Notes: generated from the letters alone by a model not told the origin. Positions 1 to 9,892 are shown, counted from the first letter of the stretch. The stretch: DNA of 64,000 nucleotides from Thalassospira lucentensis (GCF_011806425.1 NZ_JAATOV010000006.1:248001-312000); one strand, 5' to 3'. Program-made: numbers and translations.

Positions 1-195
1 GATGATCGTTTCTGTGCGTATGGTACGCCGATTGGCGATCTGCCCGATCCGGTGGCGCGCGCCCTTGAAGAGCTGGGTCGCGAAGTCAAAGATCTGCGCG
101 ATCATGTTGTCAAGTTAGAAGCCGATAACGCGCCCGTTGGTGCTGCTGGCGATGTGGTCGCCGATAAACCACGTATCGTCGCGTCGTCGGAATAA
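1..195 (+). CDS. cysE: Serine O-acetyltransferase, C-terminal part (5' end outside window)
   Basis: The window opens inside a reading frame that runs without interruption to a TAA at 193-195. The 64 visible residues include FCAYGTP and DLPDPVARALEELG, followed by a charged, probably helical tail. This resembles the extension after the left-handed beta-helix of alphaproteobacterial serine acetyltransferases, which make O-acetylserine, the carbon skeleton for cysteine. The catalytic domain lies upstream of the window, so the call rests on the tail and on context: it sits directly before iscR, and cysteine is the sulfur donor for the Isc pathway. Another hexapeptide-repeat acyltransferase cannot be excluded. 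Confidence 0.7.
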   Translation, partial: DDRFCAYGTPIGDLPDPVARALEELGREVKDLRDHVVKLEADNAPVGAAGDVVADKPRIVASSE

Positions 196-286
196 GTTCG
201 GCGCACGAACCAGGAATACGAACAGCCCGCTGTCAGGTTCGCATGCATTTTCGCATCGCCGGGGCAGCAAGGCAGGAGGATGAACC

Positions 287-769
287 GTGAAGCTGAGTAC
301 CAAAGGCCGCTATGCCGTTATGGCGATGGTTGATCTTGCTGAGAGCAGCAAGGATCGACCGGTAGCTCTTGCGGATATCGCTGACCGTCAGGAAATTTCA
401 CTGTCTTATCTTGAACAGCTTTTTGGCAAATTGCGCAAAGGCGGCTTGGTCCGTTCCGTGCGCGGCCCAGGAGGTGGTTACCTTTTGGCGCGCAACGCCC
501 AAGAAACCCGCGTTGCCGATGTGATCTTGGCTGTTGATGAGCCGATCCGTGCAACCCGCTGTAAATCGGGTTCGCCAAAGGGTTGCAAAGGCAACCAAGG
601 ACGTTGCCAAACCCACGAATTATGGGAAGAACTTGGCAACCAGATTTACCTTTATCTGGCGTCGGTTAGCTTGGCTGATGTCGTGGGGCGGAATGTTACC
701 GGATCGCTTCGGGTTTTCCCGAGCCAGACGACCCAAATAGAAGAACCGTCGCAGGTTGCGGCACAGTAA
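287..769 (+). CDS. iscR: IscR, Rrf2-family Fe-S cluster regulator
   Basis: This 160-residue protein starts at a GTG six bases after a strong AGGAGGA (274-280). The N-terminal winged helix carries the Rrf2 signature around LEQLFGKLRKGGLV and VRGPGGGYLL (residues 43-68). Three cysteines, C92, C100 and C107, plus H110, match the [2Fe-2S] ligand arrangement of IscR (Cys92/Cys98/Cys104/His107 in E. coli), with slightly wider spacing. IscR represses the isc operon when its cluster is loaded, so it senses Fe-S sufficiency. It is the first gene of the operon, 57 bp before the next reading frame. The 91 bp upstream leader probably holds the promoter and IscR site, but I could not define a box. Confidence 0.95.
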   Translation: MKLSTKGRYAVMAMVDLAESSKDRPVALADIADRQEISLSYLEQLFGKLRKGGLVRSVRGPGGGYLLARNAQETRVADVILAVDEPIRATRCKSGSPKGCKGNQGRCQTHELWEELGNQIYLYLASVSLADVVGRNVTGSLRVFPSQTTQIEEPSQVAAQ

Positions 770-826
770 GTACTCCTCTATATCGTCGGTAGGGCGGTAG
801 ATGCGAATAAGGATGATTTTAAACTG

Positions 827-1954
827 ATGACCGAGCAGGTTTACCTTGATTACAACGCAAGCGCGCCGCTGTGCAAAGAAGCACAGCAGGCAATGATTGC
901 TGCGATGGATGTCACGGGTAATCCGTCTTCGGTTCATGCCAGTGGCCGTGCGGCCCGCAAAATCGTCGACCATGCACGCCGCACCATTGCGGAAATGCTG
1001 GGCGGGGATGCCGAACGGATCATTTTTACAAGCGGCGGGACCGAGGCAAACAATCTGGCCTTAAACGGGCTAGAAGGTTTTACGGTCTTTACCAGCGCGG
1101 TGGAACACCCATCCGTCATCGAAGCGCGCAGCGATGCCAAACGCATCCCGGTTGATGGCAATGGGGTGATTGATCTGGCGGCCCTTGAAACGATGCTCAA
1201 AGATGCATCGCAGAACGGCGAAAAAGTTTTGGTTTCGGTCATGCTGGCCAACAATGAAACCGGTGTGATCCAGCCTGTGGCAAAGGTTGCTTTGCTCGCA
1301 CGCGAATACGGGGCGAAAGTCCATTGTGACGCAGTTCAGGCTTTGGGCCGTATACCATTAGACATGGGCCGTTTGCTTGTCGATATGATGTCGGTGTCCG
1401 CCCACAAGATCGGTGGCCCCAAAGGGGTTGGTGCTCTTGCGATTGCGCCCGGTGTGATGCTGGTCCCGCAGATTTGCGGTGGCGGTCAGGAAAAATACCG
1501 CCGTGGTGGCACGGAAAACGTTTTGGGCATCGCAGGCTTTGCCGCCAGCGCCGAACGTGCCGAGGCCAGCATGGCGAAAATGACGGATATCGCCGCAATG
1601 CGCGACCGTCTTGAAACCGAATTGGCATCAGAAGCCCCAGAGCTTGTGGTCGCCGGAAAAGGAACGGAGCGACTGGTGAATACAAGTTGCCTGATCCTGC
1701 CAGGAATGCCCGGGGAAACCCAGGTTATGGCAATGGATTTAGGTGGTGTTGCCATCAGTTCGGGATCTGCCTGCTCGTCAGGCAAAGTACGTGAAAGCCA
1801 CGTGCTTAGAGAAATGGGAATTTCCGATACCGGGTCGGCCATACGTGTCAGCCTGGGATTGGAAACAACCCATGAAGATATCGATACGTTTGTCCGAGTT
1901 TGGAGCCGGATGAGGGGTAATGCAGCGCGCAAAAAGGCGCGTCACGCTGCCTGA
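827..1954 (+). CDS. NifS/IscS-like cysteine desulfurase (first of two)
   Basis: The 375-residue product is a class V aminotransferase-fold, PLP-dependent enzyme that removes sulfur from cysteine to give alanine and a persulfide. K194 in [10 protein letters not shown] is the Schiff-base lysine. C316 in [10 protein letters not shown] is the expected persulfide cysteine, and the LDYNASAP start and [14 protein letters not shown] loop are intact. It lies between iscR and the true iscS. The two proteins are clearly paralogous but differ along their whole length, so this is not a recent duplication. An extra desulfurase at this place is common in alphaproteobacterial isc operons. Whether it feeds IscU or another acceptor cannot be told from sequence. 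The ATG follows a leader with no strong Shine-Dalgarno. Confidence 0.92.
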   Translation: MTEQVYLDYNASAPLCKEAQQAMIAAMDVTGNPSSVHASGRAARKIVDHARRTIAEMLGGDAERIIFTSGGTEANNLALNGLEGFTVFTSAVEHPSVIEARSDAKRIPVDGNGVIDLAALETMLKDASQNGEKVLVSVMLANNETGVIQPVAKVALLAREYGAKVHCDAVQALGRIPLDMGRLLVDMMSVSAHKIGGPKGVGALAIAPGVMLVPQICGGGQEKYRRGGTENVLGIAGFAASAERAEASMAKMTDIAAMRDRLETELASEAPELVVAGKGTERLVNTSCLILPGMPGETQVMAMDLGGVAISSGSACSSGKVRESHVLREMGISDTGSAIRVSLGLETTHEDIDTFVRVWSRMRGNAARKKARHAA

Positions 1955-1982
1955 CAAGAGAGTGAGTGAGGAAGTCTTAATT

Positions 1983-3206
1983 ATGAACGAGCTTAAAGCA
2001 AAGCCGATCTATCTGGATTACCAGGCAACGACGCCGACCGATCCGCGGGTGGTGGATGCGATGCTGCCATACTTCACCGAGAAGTTCGGTAACCCGCATT
2101 CGCGCAATCACAGCTTTGGCTGGGAGGCCGAAGATGCTGTTGATGTCGCACGTGGACAGATTGCCAACATCATTGGTGCGTCGGCCAAGGAAATCATCTT
2201 TACCTCGGGTGCGACGGAGTCAAACAACCTCGCGCTTAAAGGTGTGATGAAGTTCTATGGTAAGAAAAAGCCACATCTGATTACGGTCGTGACCGAGCAT
2301 AAATGCGTGCTCGACAGTGCCCGTCACCTTGAACAAGAAGGGTACAAAGTCACCTATCTTGGCGTTAAGGAAAACGGCCTGATCGACCTTGAAGAGCTTA
2401 AAGCTGCGATCACCGACGAAACCGCACTTGTGTCTGTCATGGGTGTGAACAACGAAATCGGTGTGATCCAGCCGCTTAAGGAAATCGGTGAAATCTGCCG
2501 TGAACGCAAAGTATTCTTCCATACCGACTGTGCGCAGGCGGTTGGCAAGATTGATCTTGACGTTGACGACATGAAAATCGACCTGATGTCGATTTCAGGC
2601 CACAAAATCTATGGCCCGAAAGGCATTGGTGCGTTGTATGTGCGTCGCCGTCCGCGTGTTCGCGTGATTGCGCAGATCACCGGTGGTGGTCAGGAACGCG
2701 GTATGCGTTCGGGCACATTGCCGACCCCGTTGATTGTTGGTCTGGGCAAAGCCTGTGACATTCTGTCAAACGAAATGGCAGAAGAAAACAAACGCATCAC
2801 CGAGCTTCGCGACTATACGCTTCAGAAGTTCCGCGACCGTTTGGCTGACATCTACCTCAATGGTGACGAAGAAGCCCGCGTTTCGGGTAACCTCAATGTA
2901 TCGTTTGCTTACGTCGAAGGCGAAAGCCTGCAGATGGACATCAAAAACATTGCGGTTTCTTCCGGTTCAGCCTGTACTTCGGCGTCGCTTGAACCATCCT
3001 ACGTGTTGCGTGCGCTTGGTGTTGACGAAGAACTCGCCCACACCTCGCTGCGTATCGGGATTGGCCGTTACACAACCAAGGAAGAGCTCGACGAGGCGAT
3101 CGAATCAATCAGCGTTGCGGTTGAGCGTCTTCGTGAAATGAGCCCGCTTTGGGAAATGGCCCAAGAAGGCATCGACATCAAGTCGATCGAGTGGGCTGAA
3201 CACTAA
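1983..3206 (+). CDS. iscS: IscS cysteine desulfurase
   Basis: I place the start at ATG 1983, preceded by a GTGAGGAAG ribosome site. An upstream ATG (1920) in the same frame would overlap the previous gene and add 21 residues with no family similarity. The 407-residue protein begins [17 protein letters not shown], typical of IscS. K208 in [10 protein letters not shown] binds PLP and C331 in [10 protein letters not shown] carries the persulfide (K206 and C328 in E. coli). The C-terminal segment [18 protein letters not shown] is the IscU-docking tail of the housekeeping enzyme and separates this copy from its upstream paralog. It supplies sulfur to IscU and probably to MnmA, encoded 5 kb downstream. 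Confidence 0.97.
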   Translation: MNELKAKPIYLDYQATTPTDPRVVDAMLPYFTEKFGNPHSRNHSFGWEAEDAVDVARGQIANIIGASAKEIIFTSGATESNNLALKGVMKFYGKKKPHLITVVTEHKCVLDSARHLEQEGYKVTYLGVKENGLIDLEELKAAITDETALVSVMGVNNEIGVIQPLKEIGEICRERKVFFHTDCAQAVGKIDLDVDDMKIDLMSISGHKIYGPKGIGALYVRRRPRVRVIAQITGGGQERGMRSGTLPTPLIVGLGKACDILSNEMAEENKRITELRDYTLQKFRDRLADIYLNGDEEARVSGNLNVSFAYVEGESLQMDIKNIAVSSGSACTSASLEPSYVLRALGVDEELAHTSLRIGIGRYTTKEELDEAIESISVAVERLREMSPLWEMAQEGIDIKSIEWAEH

Positions 3207-3278
3207 GAACGACTGACGACGACTATCGACGTTTTTATCTCGTGAGAGAGACACAAGAATTCTAGGAGGATTCCTATC

Positions 3279-3683
3279 ATGGCTTATAGTGAAAAGCTGA
3301 TCGACCATTACGAAAACCCGCGTAACGTTGGTTCGATGGACAAAAATGAAACGTCTGTTGGTACCGGTCTTGTTGGTGCACCGGCCTGTGGTGACGTGAT
3401 GAAACTGCAGATCAAAGTGACCGCAGATGGCATCATCGAGGACGCGAAGTTTAAGACCTTTGGTTGCGGTTCGGCCATCGCGTCGAGCTCGCTGATCACC
3501 GAATGGGTCAAAGGCAAGTCAATCGACGAAGCTGGCGCGATCAAGAACTCCGAGATTGCAGCAGAACTGGCCCTTCCGCCGGTTAAAATTCACTGCTCGA
3601 TCTTGGCCGAAGACGCCATCAAAGCCGCAATCAGCGACTACAAAACCAAAAACGGTCAGGGCGACGTTGAAGCTGCTGAATAA
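3279..3683 (+). CDS. iscU: IscU Fe-S cluster scaffold
   Basis: The 134-residue product is the scaffold on which IscS-derived sulfur and iron are built into [2Fe-2S] clusters. All ligand residues are present: C37 and D39 in GAPACGD, C63 in FGCGSA, and H105/C106 in KIHCS. LPPVK at 99-103 is the recognition motif for the HscA chaperone encoded further down the operon. A strong AGGAGG precedes the ATG. It lies 72 bp after iscS and 44 bp before iscA. Confidence 0.98.
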   Translation: MAYSEKLIDHYENPRNVGSMDKNETSVGTGLVGAPACGDVMKLQIKVTADGIIEDAKFKTFGCGSAIASSSLITEWVKGKSIDEAGAIKNSEIAAELALPPVKIHCSILAEDAIKAAISDYKTKNGQGDVEAAE

Positions 3684-3727
3684 GCAGCTTCACGGCCCCC
3701 TCGTTTTCGGGAATTTGGGAGAAGACT

Positions 3728-4069
3728 ATGGCATTACCGTCACCGATTTCTGTCACGTCAGAAGCGCTTGTTCATATCAAGGCGTTGCTTGATAGCCGCG
3801 GAAAACCCTCCGAAGGTATCCGGCTTGGTGTGCGCAGCAAAGGGTGCTCGGGCTTGTCCTACACGCTGGAATATGCCGACGAAGCCAGTGGCTTTGAAGA
3901 AGTTGTCCAGCTTGAGGACGGCGTGAAAATCCTGATTGACCCAAAAGCCATGATGTTCGTGCTTGGCACAGAAATGGATTATGAGGTCAACAAGATGGAA
4001 GAAGGGTTCGTTTTCCGCAATCCCAACGAAAAAGGTCGTTGCGGTTGTGGGGAGTCCTTCCACATCTAG
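3728..4069 (+). CDS. iscA: IscA, A-type Fe-S carrier
   Basis: A 113-residue HesB/IscA-family protein. The three conserved cysteines are visible: one in SKGCSGLSY (about residue 38) and two in the C-terminal GRCGCGESF motif. A-type carriers accept clusters from IscU and pass them to targets, notably for [4Fe-4S] maturation. The position between iscU and hscB matches the standard isc order, which favours IscA over ErpA or SufA. A GGGAGAAG ribosome site precedes the ATG. Confidence 0.95.
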   Translation: MALPSPISVTSEALVHIKALLDSRGKPSEGIRLGVRSKGCSGLSYTLEYADEASGFEEVVQLEDGVKILIDPKAMMFVLGTEMDYEVNKMEEGFVFRNPNEKGRCGCGESFHI

Positions 4070-4159
4070 GATACCCAAGCGTGTCAGGTTTTTTCCTGCA
4101 TAAAAGACGGTTGTGGCCCCAGTGAGTTCGGTGGAATTCGCCGGGGCCGTCGCCTGAAT

Positions 4160-4195
4160 AGGACAGGGTCTTTTTCACACATTTGTGTCTGTCCT
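4160..4195 (+). terminator. Hairpin between iscA and hscB
   Basis: AGGACAG (4160-4166) pairs with CTGTCCT (4189-4195), with a nested CACA/TGTG pair inside and GTTT after it. It sits in the 171 bp iscA-hscB gap, so it could attenuate transcription into the chaperone half of the operon or protect an mRNA 3' end. The T tract is weak. Confidence 0.4.
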
Positions 4196-4240
4196 GTTTA
4201 ACGCCAGACATTATTTTTTATATTCTCGGAAGTGCATAGC

Positions 4241-4888
4241 GTGAGCAATACCGGTACCGAAAAACAAACGGGCACCCCGAAACATCCCGCACATAATGTT
4301 TGCTGGTCCTGCAAGGGGCCTGTCGATGCGCGTGCGCTGTTTTGCGATACATGCAACGCCATTCAGCCCCCGGGTCAGCTTGATCATTTTACGCGGTTCG
4401 GTCTTGAACCGTCCTTTATTGTCGATATCGACGCGATCGAGGCAACCTACCTTAAGCAGCAGCAATTGCTGCACCCTGACCGGTTTGCCTCTAAATCCGG
4501 GCGTGAACAGGCCCTGTCATCGCAACAGGCCGCAAGCCTGAACGAAGCATTTGAAACGCTTAAAAACCCGGTGGCGCGTGCGCATTATATGATGCGTCTT
4601 TCCGGGCATGAGCCCGAAGGCGGCGAAGGCCACACGGTGAATGATCCAGAACTTCTGATGGAAGCCATGGAAATGCGTGAGGCCCTTGATGATGCCGATA
4701 ACCGTGCCGCGGTTGATGCCATTGTCAAGGATACCCGCCAACAGGCGCGTGCCTGTGAAAAAGATCTGGCCGATGCGTTTGAAAAAGACGCATTTGATGA
4801 CGCCAAAAAATTGACCACCCGCCTTAGATACCTGATGAAAATGACCGAGGAAGCGCGCGCGAAGAAGTCGCGTCTCGCGGCAGCCTGA
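4241..4888 (+). CDS. hscB: HscB, J-domain co-chaperone with N-terminal zinc finger
   Basis: The GTG at 4241 lies at normal distance from CGGAAG, so I prefer it to the GTG at 4232 in the same frame. The product is 215 residues. Near the N terminus two CxxC pairs (CWSCKGPV and CDTCNA) suggest a small zinc-binding domain, absent from E. coli HscB but known in some HscB/HSC20 proteins, including mitochondrial ones. The J-domain HPD triad is at 78-80 (LLHPDRF). The C-terminal part is the helical IscU-binding domain. HscB delivers IscU to HscA and stimulates its ATPase. It lies 26 bp before hscA. Confidence 0.93.
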   Translation: MSNTGTEKQTGTPKHPAHNVCWSCKGPVDARALFCDTCNAIQPPGQLDHFTRFGLEPSFIVDIDAIEATYLKQQQLLHPDRFASKSGREQALSSQQAASLNEAFETLKNPVARAHYMMRLSGHEPEGGEGHTVNDPELLMEAMEMREALDDADNRAAVDAIVKDTRQQARACEKDLADAFEKDAFDDAKKLTTRLRYLMKMTEEARAKKSRLAAA

Positions 4889-4914
4889 TCATTTCAAGAT
4901 AACGGATAGAATTC

Positions 4915-6825
4915 ATGGCCTTGTTACAAATCCACGAGCCGGGCGAAACGCCGCTTCCCCACGAAGACGAACGCCAGATTGCGGTGGGGATCGATCTTGG
5001 AACCACCAATTCCGTGGTTGCGATTTCGCGCGATGAAAAACCAGAAGTCCTGCGTGATAAATCTGGTGGCAATGCAATTGTGCCATCTGTTGTCTATTAC
5101 GGCGAAGACACCCCTGTGGTGGGCGAAGCCGCACGTGATTACATCAACACAGATGCAAGCCGGGTCGTGTCATCGGTCAAACGCCTGATGGGCCGCGGGA
5201 TCGAAGACGTCAAATCATTGGCGGGCACACTGCCTTATCACGTCGAAGTCCCCGAAAAATCCGATGGCGATGCCGCCGATCAAATGGCCGAACCGATGAT
5301 GGTACGCCTGAATGTCGGCGACCGCGTTTTAACCCCTGTTGAAGTCTCGGCCGATATTCTGCGTGCTCTTCGTGCCCGTGCCGAAGAAAGCCTGGAGCAG
5401 ACGGTCGAAAAGGCGGTGATTACAGTTCCAGCCTATTTCGATGATGGCGCACGTACCGCGACCAAGGATGCGGCCAAGCTTGCTGGCATCGAAGTGCTGC
5501 GTTTGGTCAACGAACCGACCGCAGCAGCCCTTGCCTATGGCCTTGATAACGGGGCAGAGGGACTTTACGCCGTTTACGATCTTGGCGGCGGCACCTTTGA
5601 TATTTCGCTTTTGAAAATGCAAAAGGGCGTTTTCCAGGTTAAGGCAACCGGTGGCGATGCCGCCCTTGGCGGGGATGATTTCGATCACGCCATTGCCGAG
5701 CATCTGCTGTCTAAGCGTAAAGACGGCGGTGCGACCGATGAGCTTGATGCCTCCGACGCCAAGCGTCTGCTGAAAGTTGCCCGCAAAGTCAAAGAAGGTC
5801 TGACCGACCTTGATACGGTCGAGGTGGTTGTGGATCTGAATGGTTCAGAAACCAGCCACGAAGTCACCCGGTCTGATTTCGAAGCCATGATCGCCAAGCT
5901 GGTGTCGCGCACGACCGCGATTACCGAGCAGGTTCTAGATGACGCAGATGTCATGCCCGAAGACGTAAAGGGCGTCGTCCTTGTCGGTGGTTCGACCCGT
6001 GTACCTGCGGTGCGCAAAGCTGTGGCCGATTTGTTCGAACAAGAACCGCTGTCAAACATTGACCCGGACGAAGTTGTTGCCCTTGGTGCCGCCCTTCAGG
6101 CCGAAGCACTAACCGGCGGGTCTGACAACCTTCTTTTGGATGTCACGCCCTTGTCGCTTGGTTTGGAAACCATGGGCGGGATTGTTGAAAAGGTCATTGA
6201 TCGCAACACTCCGATTCCGGTCGCCAAAGGACAGGAATTCACCACCTATCAAGATGGCCAGTCTGCCATGATGATCCATGTGGTGCAGGGGGAACGTGAA
6301 ATGGTTGATCAATGCCGATCGCTCGCGCGTTTTGTTCTGACCGGCATTCCATCGATGGCGGCTGGGGCGGCACGTATTCGCGTGCAGTTTAATGTCGATG
6401 CCGATGGCCTGTTAACCGTGTCCGCCCGCGAAGAAACTACCGGGGTAGAGCAGGAAGTGGCGGTCAAGCCGACCTATGGCATCAATGAAATGGACATGGC
6501 CAACATGCTGCGCGATAGCATGGTCCATGCCCGCGAAGACATGACCCTGCGTCTTCTGACCGAGGCCCGGGTCGAGGCAAAACGCAACATTCTGGCCGTT
6601 CATGCCGCGATGGAAGCAGACCGCGCGTTGCTAACGCCAGAAGATGATAAAAACATCGCAGATGCGATTGCCAAACTCGAAGCCACAATGGCGGGCGATG
6701 ACCGTGATGCAATCAACGAGGCCGCAGAGGCCCTTGAAACAGCATCGCGTCCGTTTGCCGAAAGCCGAATGGATAGCCGCATTCGTCAGGCCCTGACAGG
6801 ACAGAATGTGGATGCTGTTAACTAA
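4915..6825 (+). CDS. hscA: HscA, Hsp70-type chaperone for Fe-S assembly
   Basis: A 636-residue Hsp70-family protein. The ATPase domain has [13 protein letters not shown] near residue 26, [10 protein letters not shown], the phosphate-2 motif [13 protein letters not shown] and [13 protein letters not shown]. The interdomain linker [17 protein letters not shown] leads to the substrate-binding domain. Position after hscB and before fdx makes it HscA rather than DnaK, and it lacks DnaK's long C-terminal tail. It binds the LPPVK loop of IscU and drives cluster release. The ATG follows only a weak GGATAGA, suggesting translation partly coupled to hscB. A 9-bp hairpin (6904-6924) lies in the 145 bp gap before fdx. 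Confidence 0.96.
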   Translation: MALLQIHEPGETPLPHEDERQIAVGIDLGTTNSVVAISRDEKPEVLRDKSGGNAIVPSVVYYGEDTPVVGEAARDYINTDASRVVSSVKRLMGRGIEDVKSLAGTLPYHVEVPEKSDGDAADQMAEPMMVRLNVGDRVLTPVEVSADILRALRARAEESLEQTVEKAVITVPAYFDDGARTATKDAAKLAGIEVLRLVNEPTAAALAYGLDNGAEGLYAVYDLGGGTFDISLLKMQKGVFQVKATGGDAALGGDDFDHAIAEHLLSKRKDGGATDELDASDAKRLLKVARKVKEGLTDLDTVEVVVDLNGSETSHEVTRSDFEAMIAKLVSRTTAITEQVLDDADVMPEDVKGVVLVGGSTRVPAVRKAVADLFEQEPLSNIDPDEVVALGAALQAEALTGGSDNLLLDVTPLSLGLETMGGIVEKVIDRNTPIPVAKGQEFTTYQDGQSAMMIHVVQGEREMVDQCRSLARFVLTGIPSMAAGAARIRVQFNVDADGLLTVSAREETTGVEQEVAVKPTYGINEMDMANMLRDSMVHAREDMTLRLLTEARVEAKRNILAVHAAMEADRALLTPEDDKNIADAIAKLEATMAGDDRDAINEAAEALETASRPFAESRMDSRIRQALTGQNVDAVN

Positions 6826-6970
6826 ACACGTGCCGAATAATTGACAAACCGGCCACTTGCGGCGATTGTCCCGTGCAACCGCCAAAGGTCAGGTCGGACA
6901 CAGCACCCGATCGATGATTGGGTGTTAAACAGAGATCGAACAAAAAGTATTACCGAGGAGAAAGGCACAG

Positions 6971-7306
6971 ATGCCTAAGATCGTTTTTGTTGAGCCAGAT
7001 GGCACCGAAAAAGAATTCGAAGTTGCCGACGGCCTGTCCGTTCTGGAAGCCGCGCATAAAAACGGCATCGACCTTGAAGGTGCCTGCGAAGGTTCGCTTG
7101 CGTGCTCGACCTGTCACGTCGTTCTGGACGAAGATTGGTTTGATAAACTTGATGAGCCGTCCGAAGATGAAGAAGACATGCTTGACCTTGCTTTCGGCCT
7201 GACCGAAACCTCGCGTCTTGGCTGTCAGATCATCATGAGCGACGAGCTTGATGGCCTGCGCGTTAAGCTGCCGTCAGCGACCCGAAATATGATGGTCGAC
7301 AAGTAA
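6971..7306 (+). CDS. fdx: Isc-type [2Fe-2S] ferredoxin
   Basis: A 111-residue adrenodoxin-type ferredoxin. Cluster ligands are the cysteines of [12 protein letters not shown] and the later cysteine of RLGCQI. The acidic stretch between them ([15 protein letters not shown]) is typical of the Isc subgroup and mediates docking to IscS and electron delivery to IscU. An AGGAGAAAGG ribosome site precedes the ATG. The gene is separated from hscA by 145 bp, the largest gap inside the operon after iscA-hscB. Confidence 0.96.
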   Translation: MPKIVFVEPDGTEKEFEVADGLSVLEAAHKNGIDLEGACEGSLACSTCHVVLDEDWFDKLDEPSEDEEDMLDLAFGLTETSRLGCQIIMSDELDGLRVKLPSATRNMMVDK

Positions 7307-7365
7307 GTTTGACCTTCTTTTGACCGAAGGCCTATTTCGGCGTTCGGGCACCAAAGGAGACTGAT

Positions 7366-7563
7366 ATGCGTTGGACAGATATTCAGGACATCGCGATCGA
7401 GCTTGAAGAAGCGCATCCTGAAAAGGATAACCTTAATCTGCGCTATACCGACCTGCATAAGTGGGTTTGCGAGCTTGACGGTTTTGAAGACGATCCCGAG
7501 AAATCGAACGAGAAAATTCTCGAAGCCATCCAAATGGCCTGGATCGACGAACGCGAAGATTGA
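7366..7563 (+). CDS. iscX: IscX (YfhJ-like) Fe-S assembly adaptor
   Basis: A very acidic 65-residue protein, the usual size for IscX. The segment MRWTDIQDIAIELEEAHP is the family N terminus, and DLHKWVCELDGFEDDP with EKILEAIQMAWIDERE is the conserved core that binds IscS and iron. An AAAGGAGAC site precedes the ATG. IscX modulates IscS activity in competition with frataxin. It closes the isc operon, followed by a palindromic repeat pair rather than a simple terminator. Confidence 0.95.
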   Translation: MRWTDIQDIAIELEEAHPEKDNLNLRYTDLHKWVCELDGFEDDPEKSNEKILEAIQMAWIDERED

Positions 7564-7576
7564 GAACGTCTGTGCA

Positions 7577-7650
7577 TGTGGACTCCCGCCTTCGCGGGAG
7601 TGACGGCATATATCACGTGTCATTCCCGCGCATGCGGGAATCCATTGCTG
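7577..7650 (+). repeat. REP/BIME-like pair of inverted palindromes
   Basis: Two short palindromes, ACTCCCGC/GCGGGAGT (7582-7601) and ATTCCCGC/GCGGGAAT (7622-7641), lie in opposite orientation 20 bp apart. Their flanks match when one is reverse-complemented (GTCA before the stem, TCCA after). This is the layout of repetitive extragenic palindromes arranged as a BIME. The pair sits just after iscX and may stabilise the 3' end of the isc mRNA or act as its terminator. No other copy was noticed in the window. Confidence 0.7.
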
Positions 7651-7746
7651 CATAGTTCCATATCGTTAAGGCCAGCCCGGATAAAGTCCGTCGGCTGGCC
7701 TTTGCATATCCAAAAGATTGTTATCCTCGATCAGGGCAGGGCGATC

Positions 7747-8445
7747 ATGACCAAAACCTTCACCGACATCATTCCCGCAGACAGCCTGTTTGGCAAATTG
7801 CGCGCCAAGGCACCGGATGCATGGCAAAGCTATGTCTGCCATGATTTCATCAAACAGCTTGGCAATGGCACACTGCCCGAAGCATCGTTTAAACATTACC
7901 TTATTCAGGATTACCTGTTCCTGATCCAGTTTGCGCGGGCCTATGCGTTGGCGGTTTATAAGGCCGAAGACTTGATGGCGATGCGCCAGTTTTCTGCGAC
8001 CGTGCATGCGATCCTTGATATGGAAATGAGCCTGCATCTTGAATTTTGCCAAAACTGGGGCCTGTCCGAAGCAGACATCATCTCAGAGCCCGAAGCACGC
8101 GCCTGTGTGACCTATACGCGCTATGTGCTGGATCAGGGCATGCAGGGCGATGTCGTGGACCTGCAGGTGGCTCTGATGCCCTGTATGGTGGGCTATGCCG
8201 AAATCGCAAACCGTCTGATGGCAAGTTCTGATACAGTGCTGGAAGGCAATCCGTATCGGGCCTGGATTGAAATGTACGCATCCGAAGAATTTCAGGATGT
8301 CGCAAAGGCCGAAATTGATCTGCTGGAACATACGGCCGCCAAACGCGGTGGTAATGCCCGGATCGAAGGATTGACCCAGACATTCGCCACGGCAAGCCGC
8401 CTGGAAGCTGATTTTTGGCAAATGGGACTTGATCTGGCAAAATAG
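7747..8445 (+). CDS. tenA: TenA/thiaminase II family aminohydrolase
   Basis: I start the protein at ATG 7747 (232 residues). The longer in-frame extension back to 7576 reads through the REP-like repeats and has no family similarity. The motif QDYLFLIQFARAYALAV, the LMPC motif with C146, and the C-terminal LEADFWQMG match TenA. There, the LLPC cysteine (Cys135 in Bacillus) is the nucleophile and a C-terminal glutamate assists. The family hydrolyses aminopyrimidines such as aminoHMP to salvage thiamin. No other thiamin gene is adjacent. Retention of the cysteine favours a TenA_C enzyme over the cysteine-less TenA_E class. Confidence 0.85.
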   Translation: MTKTFTDIIPADSLFGKLRAKAPDAWQSYVCHDFIKQLGNGTLPEASFKHYLIQDYLFLIQFARAYALAVYKAEDLMAMRQFSATVHAILDMEMSLHLEFCQNWGLSEADIISEPEARACVTYTRYVLDQGMQGDVVDLQVALMPCMVGYAEIANRLMASSDTVLEGNPYRAWIEMYASEEFQDVAKAEIDLLEHTAAKRGGNARIEGLTQTFATASRLEADFWQMGLDLAK

Positions 8446-8482
8446 GGTGAAATCCCCTATATGACTGCGAACCGAATTTTGC

Positions 8483-8509
8483 GGGTGGTTTGAAGACCAC
8501 CCCGTTTTT
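8483..8509 (+). terminator. Rho-independent terminator after tenA
   Basis: GGGTGGT (8483-8489) pairs with ACCACCC (8496-8502) across a 6-nt loop and is followed by CGTTTTTA. It lies 38 bp after the tenA stop codon and before mnmA. Confidence 0.75.
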
Positions 8510-8557
8510 ATTAACCTCTTGTCGCTGCGGCCTTGACCCGCGGATGGGTGAGAAAAA

Positions 8558-9703
8558 ATGAACTCTCTTGGCTTTGATAAAGCCCCGGAAGATACCCGCG
8601 TGGTTGTTGCCATGTCGGGCGGGGTCGATAGTTCCGCCGTTGCGGCCCTTCTGAAATCAGAAGGCTACGACGTGGTTGGTATCACGCTTCAGCTTTATGA
8701 TATGGGGGCCAATGCCCCGACCCGTGCGAAATCCTGTTGTGCCGGGCGCGATATTTACGATGCGCGTAAGGTGGCTGAGGATATCAACATTCCCTATTAC
8801 GTGCTCGATTACGAATCACGCTTCCGCGAAGAAGTGATCGATGATTTTGCTGACAGCTACATGCGCGGTGAAACCCCGATCCCATGCGTTAAATGCAATC
8901 AGACGGTCAAATTCCGCGATTTGCTCGAAACCTCGCACGATCTTGGGGCGGATTGCATGGCCACGGGCCATTATGTGCAGCGTAAACTAGGTGCCAATGG
9001 CCGGGCGGAACTGCACCGTGCTGCTGATCCCAATCGCGATCAAAGCTATTTCTTGTTTACCACCAAACAGGAACAGCTCGATTTCCTGCGCTTCCCGTTG
9101 GGCCATCTGATGAGCAAGGCCGAAACACGCGCCCTTGCCGCCAAATTCGGCTTGGAAGTTGCCGACAAGCCCGACAGCCAGGACATTTGCTTTGTCCCGG
9201 ATGGCAAATATGCCCGTTTGGTTGAACGCCTGCGCCCCGAGGCCGGTGAACCCGGCCAGATTGTTGATGTTGATGGCAATGTCATGGGCGATCACCGTGG
9301 CCTGATCCACTACACCGTCGGGCAGCGTCGCGGCCTGAATATCGGTGGCACAGCAGAACCGCTTTATGTGGTTAAACTGGTGCCCGAAAAACGTCAGGTC
9401 GTTGTAGGGCCAAAGGCCGCCTTGGCCAAGAAACTGGTCTATGTCAAAGACCTTAACTGGCTTGATGGCGATCAGATTGATGAAAACGGCGTTGAAGTCG
9501 AAGTCAAACTGCGTTCGGCGATGCAACCAACCACGGCCACCGTGTACCCAGAAGCAACCGGCGAAGCCCGGATTGAGCTTCATGATGCTCAGTTTGGCAT
9601 CGCACCGGGGCAGGCGGGTGTGTTCTATCAGGGCGAACGCGTTCTTGGTGGCGGCTGGATCACCCGCGAAGAAATGATGGCCGGTACGGCAAGTGCCGCC
9701 TGA
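8558..9703 (+). CDS. mnmA: MnmA (TrmU), tRNA-uridine 2-sulfurtransferase
   Basis: A 381-residue PP-loop ATPase that adenylates U34 and thiolates it to s2U in tRNA-Lys, -Glu and -Gln. The PP-loop SGGVDSS begins at S20. The two redox cysteines are visible in PIPCVKCNQ and [10 protein letters not shown], matching Cys102 and Cys199 of the E. coli enzyme. The sulfur comes from IscS through a relay, which fits location next to the isc operon. Two genes for a substrate tRNA, tRNA-Lys(TTT), occur later in the window. A terminator-like hairpin follows. Confidence 0.96.
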   Translation: MNSLGFDKAPEDTRVVVAMSGGVDSSAVAALLKSEGYDVVGITLQLYDMGANAPTRAKSCCAGRDIYDARKVAEDINIPYYVLDYESRFREEVIDDFADSYMRGETPIPCVKCNQTVKFRDLLETSHDLGADCMATGHYVQRKLGANGRAELHRAADPNRDQSYFLFTTKQEQLDFLRFPLGHLMSKAETRALAAKFGLEVADKPDSQDICFVPDGKYARLVERLRPEAGEPGQIVDVDGNVMGDHRGLIHYTVGQRRGLNIGGTAEPLYVVKLVPEKRQVVVGPKAALAKKLVYVKDLNWLDGDQIDENGVEVEVKLRSAMQPTTATVYPEATGEARIELHDAQFGIAPGQAGVFYQGERVLGGGWITREEMMAGTASAA

Positions 9704-9748
9704 TCCAGAACGGATCGGGAATAGATCATCATTCGATCAATGATTACG

Positions 9749-9780
9749 TGGGCGAGGGCGGATGTTCCTCGCCCATTGGT
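9749..9780 (+). terminator. Terminator after mnmA
   Basis: A perfect 9-bp stem, TGGGCGAGG (9749-9757) with CCTCGCCCA (9767-9775), is followed by TTGGTTTT. It lies 46 bp after the mnmA stop codon. Confidence 0.75.
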
Positions 9781-9820
9781 TTTGTAGATATCTTTTTTGA
9801 CAAAAACGTCAAAAAGGCGC

Positions 9821-9849
9821 TTGACGAGGAGCCATCCCTGACTTAAAAA
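9821..9849 (+). promoter_or_regulatory. Sigma-70-type promoter of the CAT-anticodon tRNA
   Basis: TTGACG (9821-9826) and TAAAAA (9844-9849) are separated by exactly 17 bp, 43 bp before the mature tRNA 5' end. The same TTGAC-N17-TA layout precedes the other three tRNA genes in this window. Confidence 0.65.
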
Positions 9850-9892
9850 CCGCCTCGTTCCAAACATTACGGAACACCACAGAACATCATGT

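Noticed and set aside
7577-7650. CRISPR repeat pair
   Set aside because: Only two units in opposite orientation without spacers of uniform size; fits a REP/BIME element instead.
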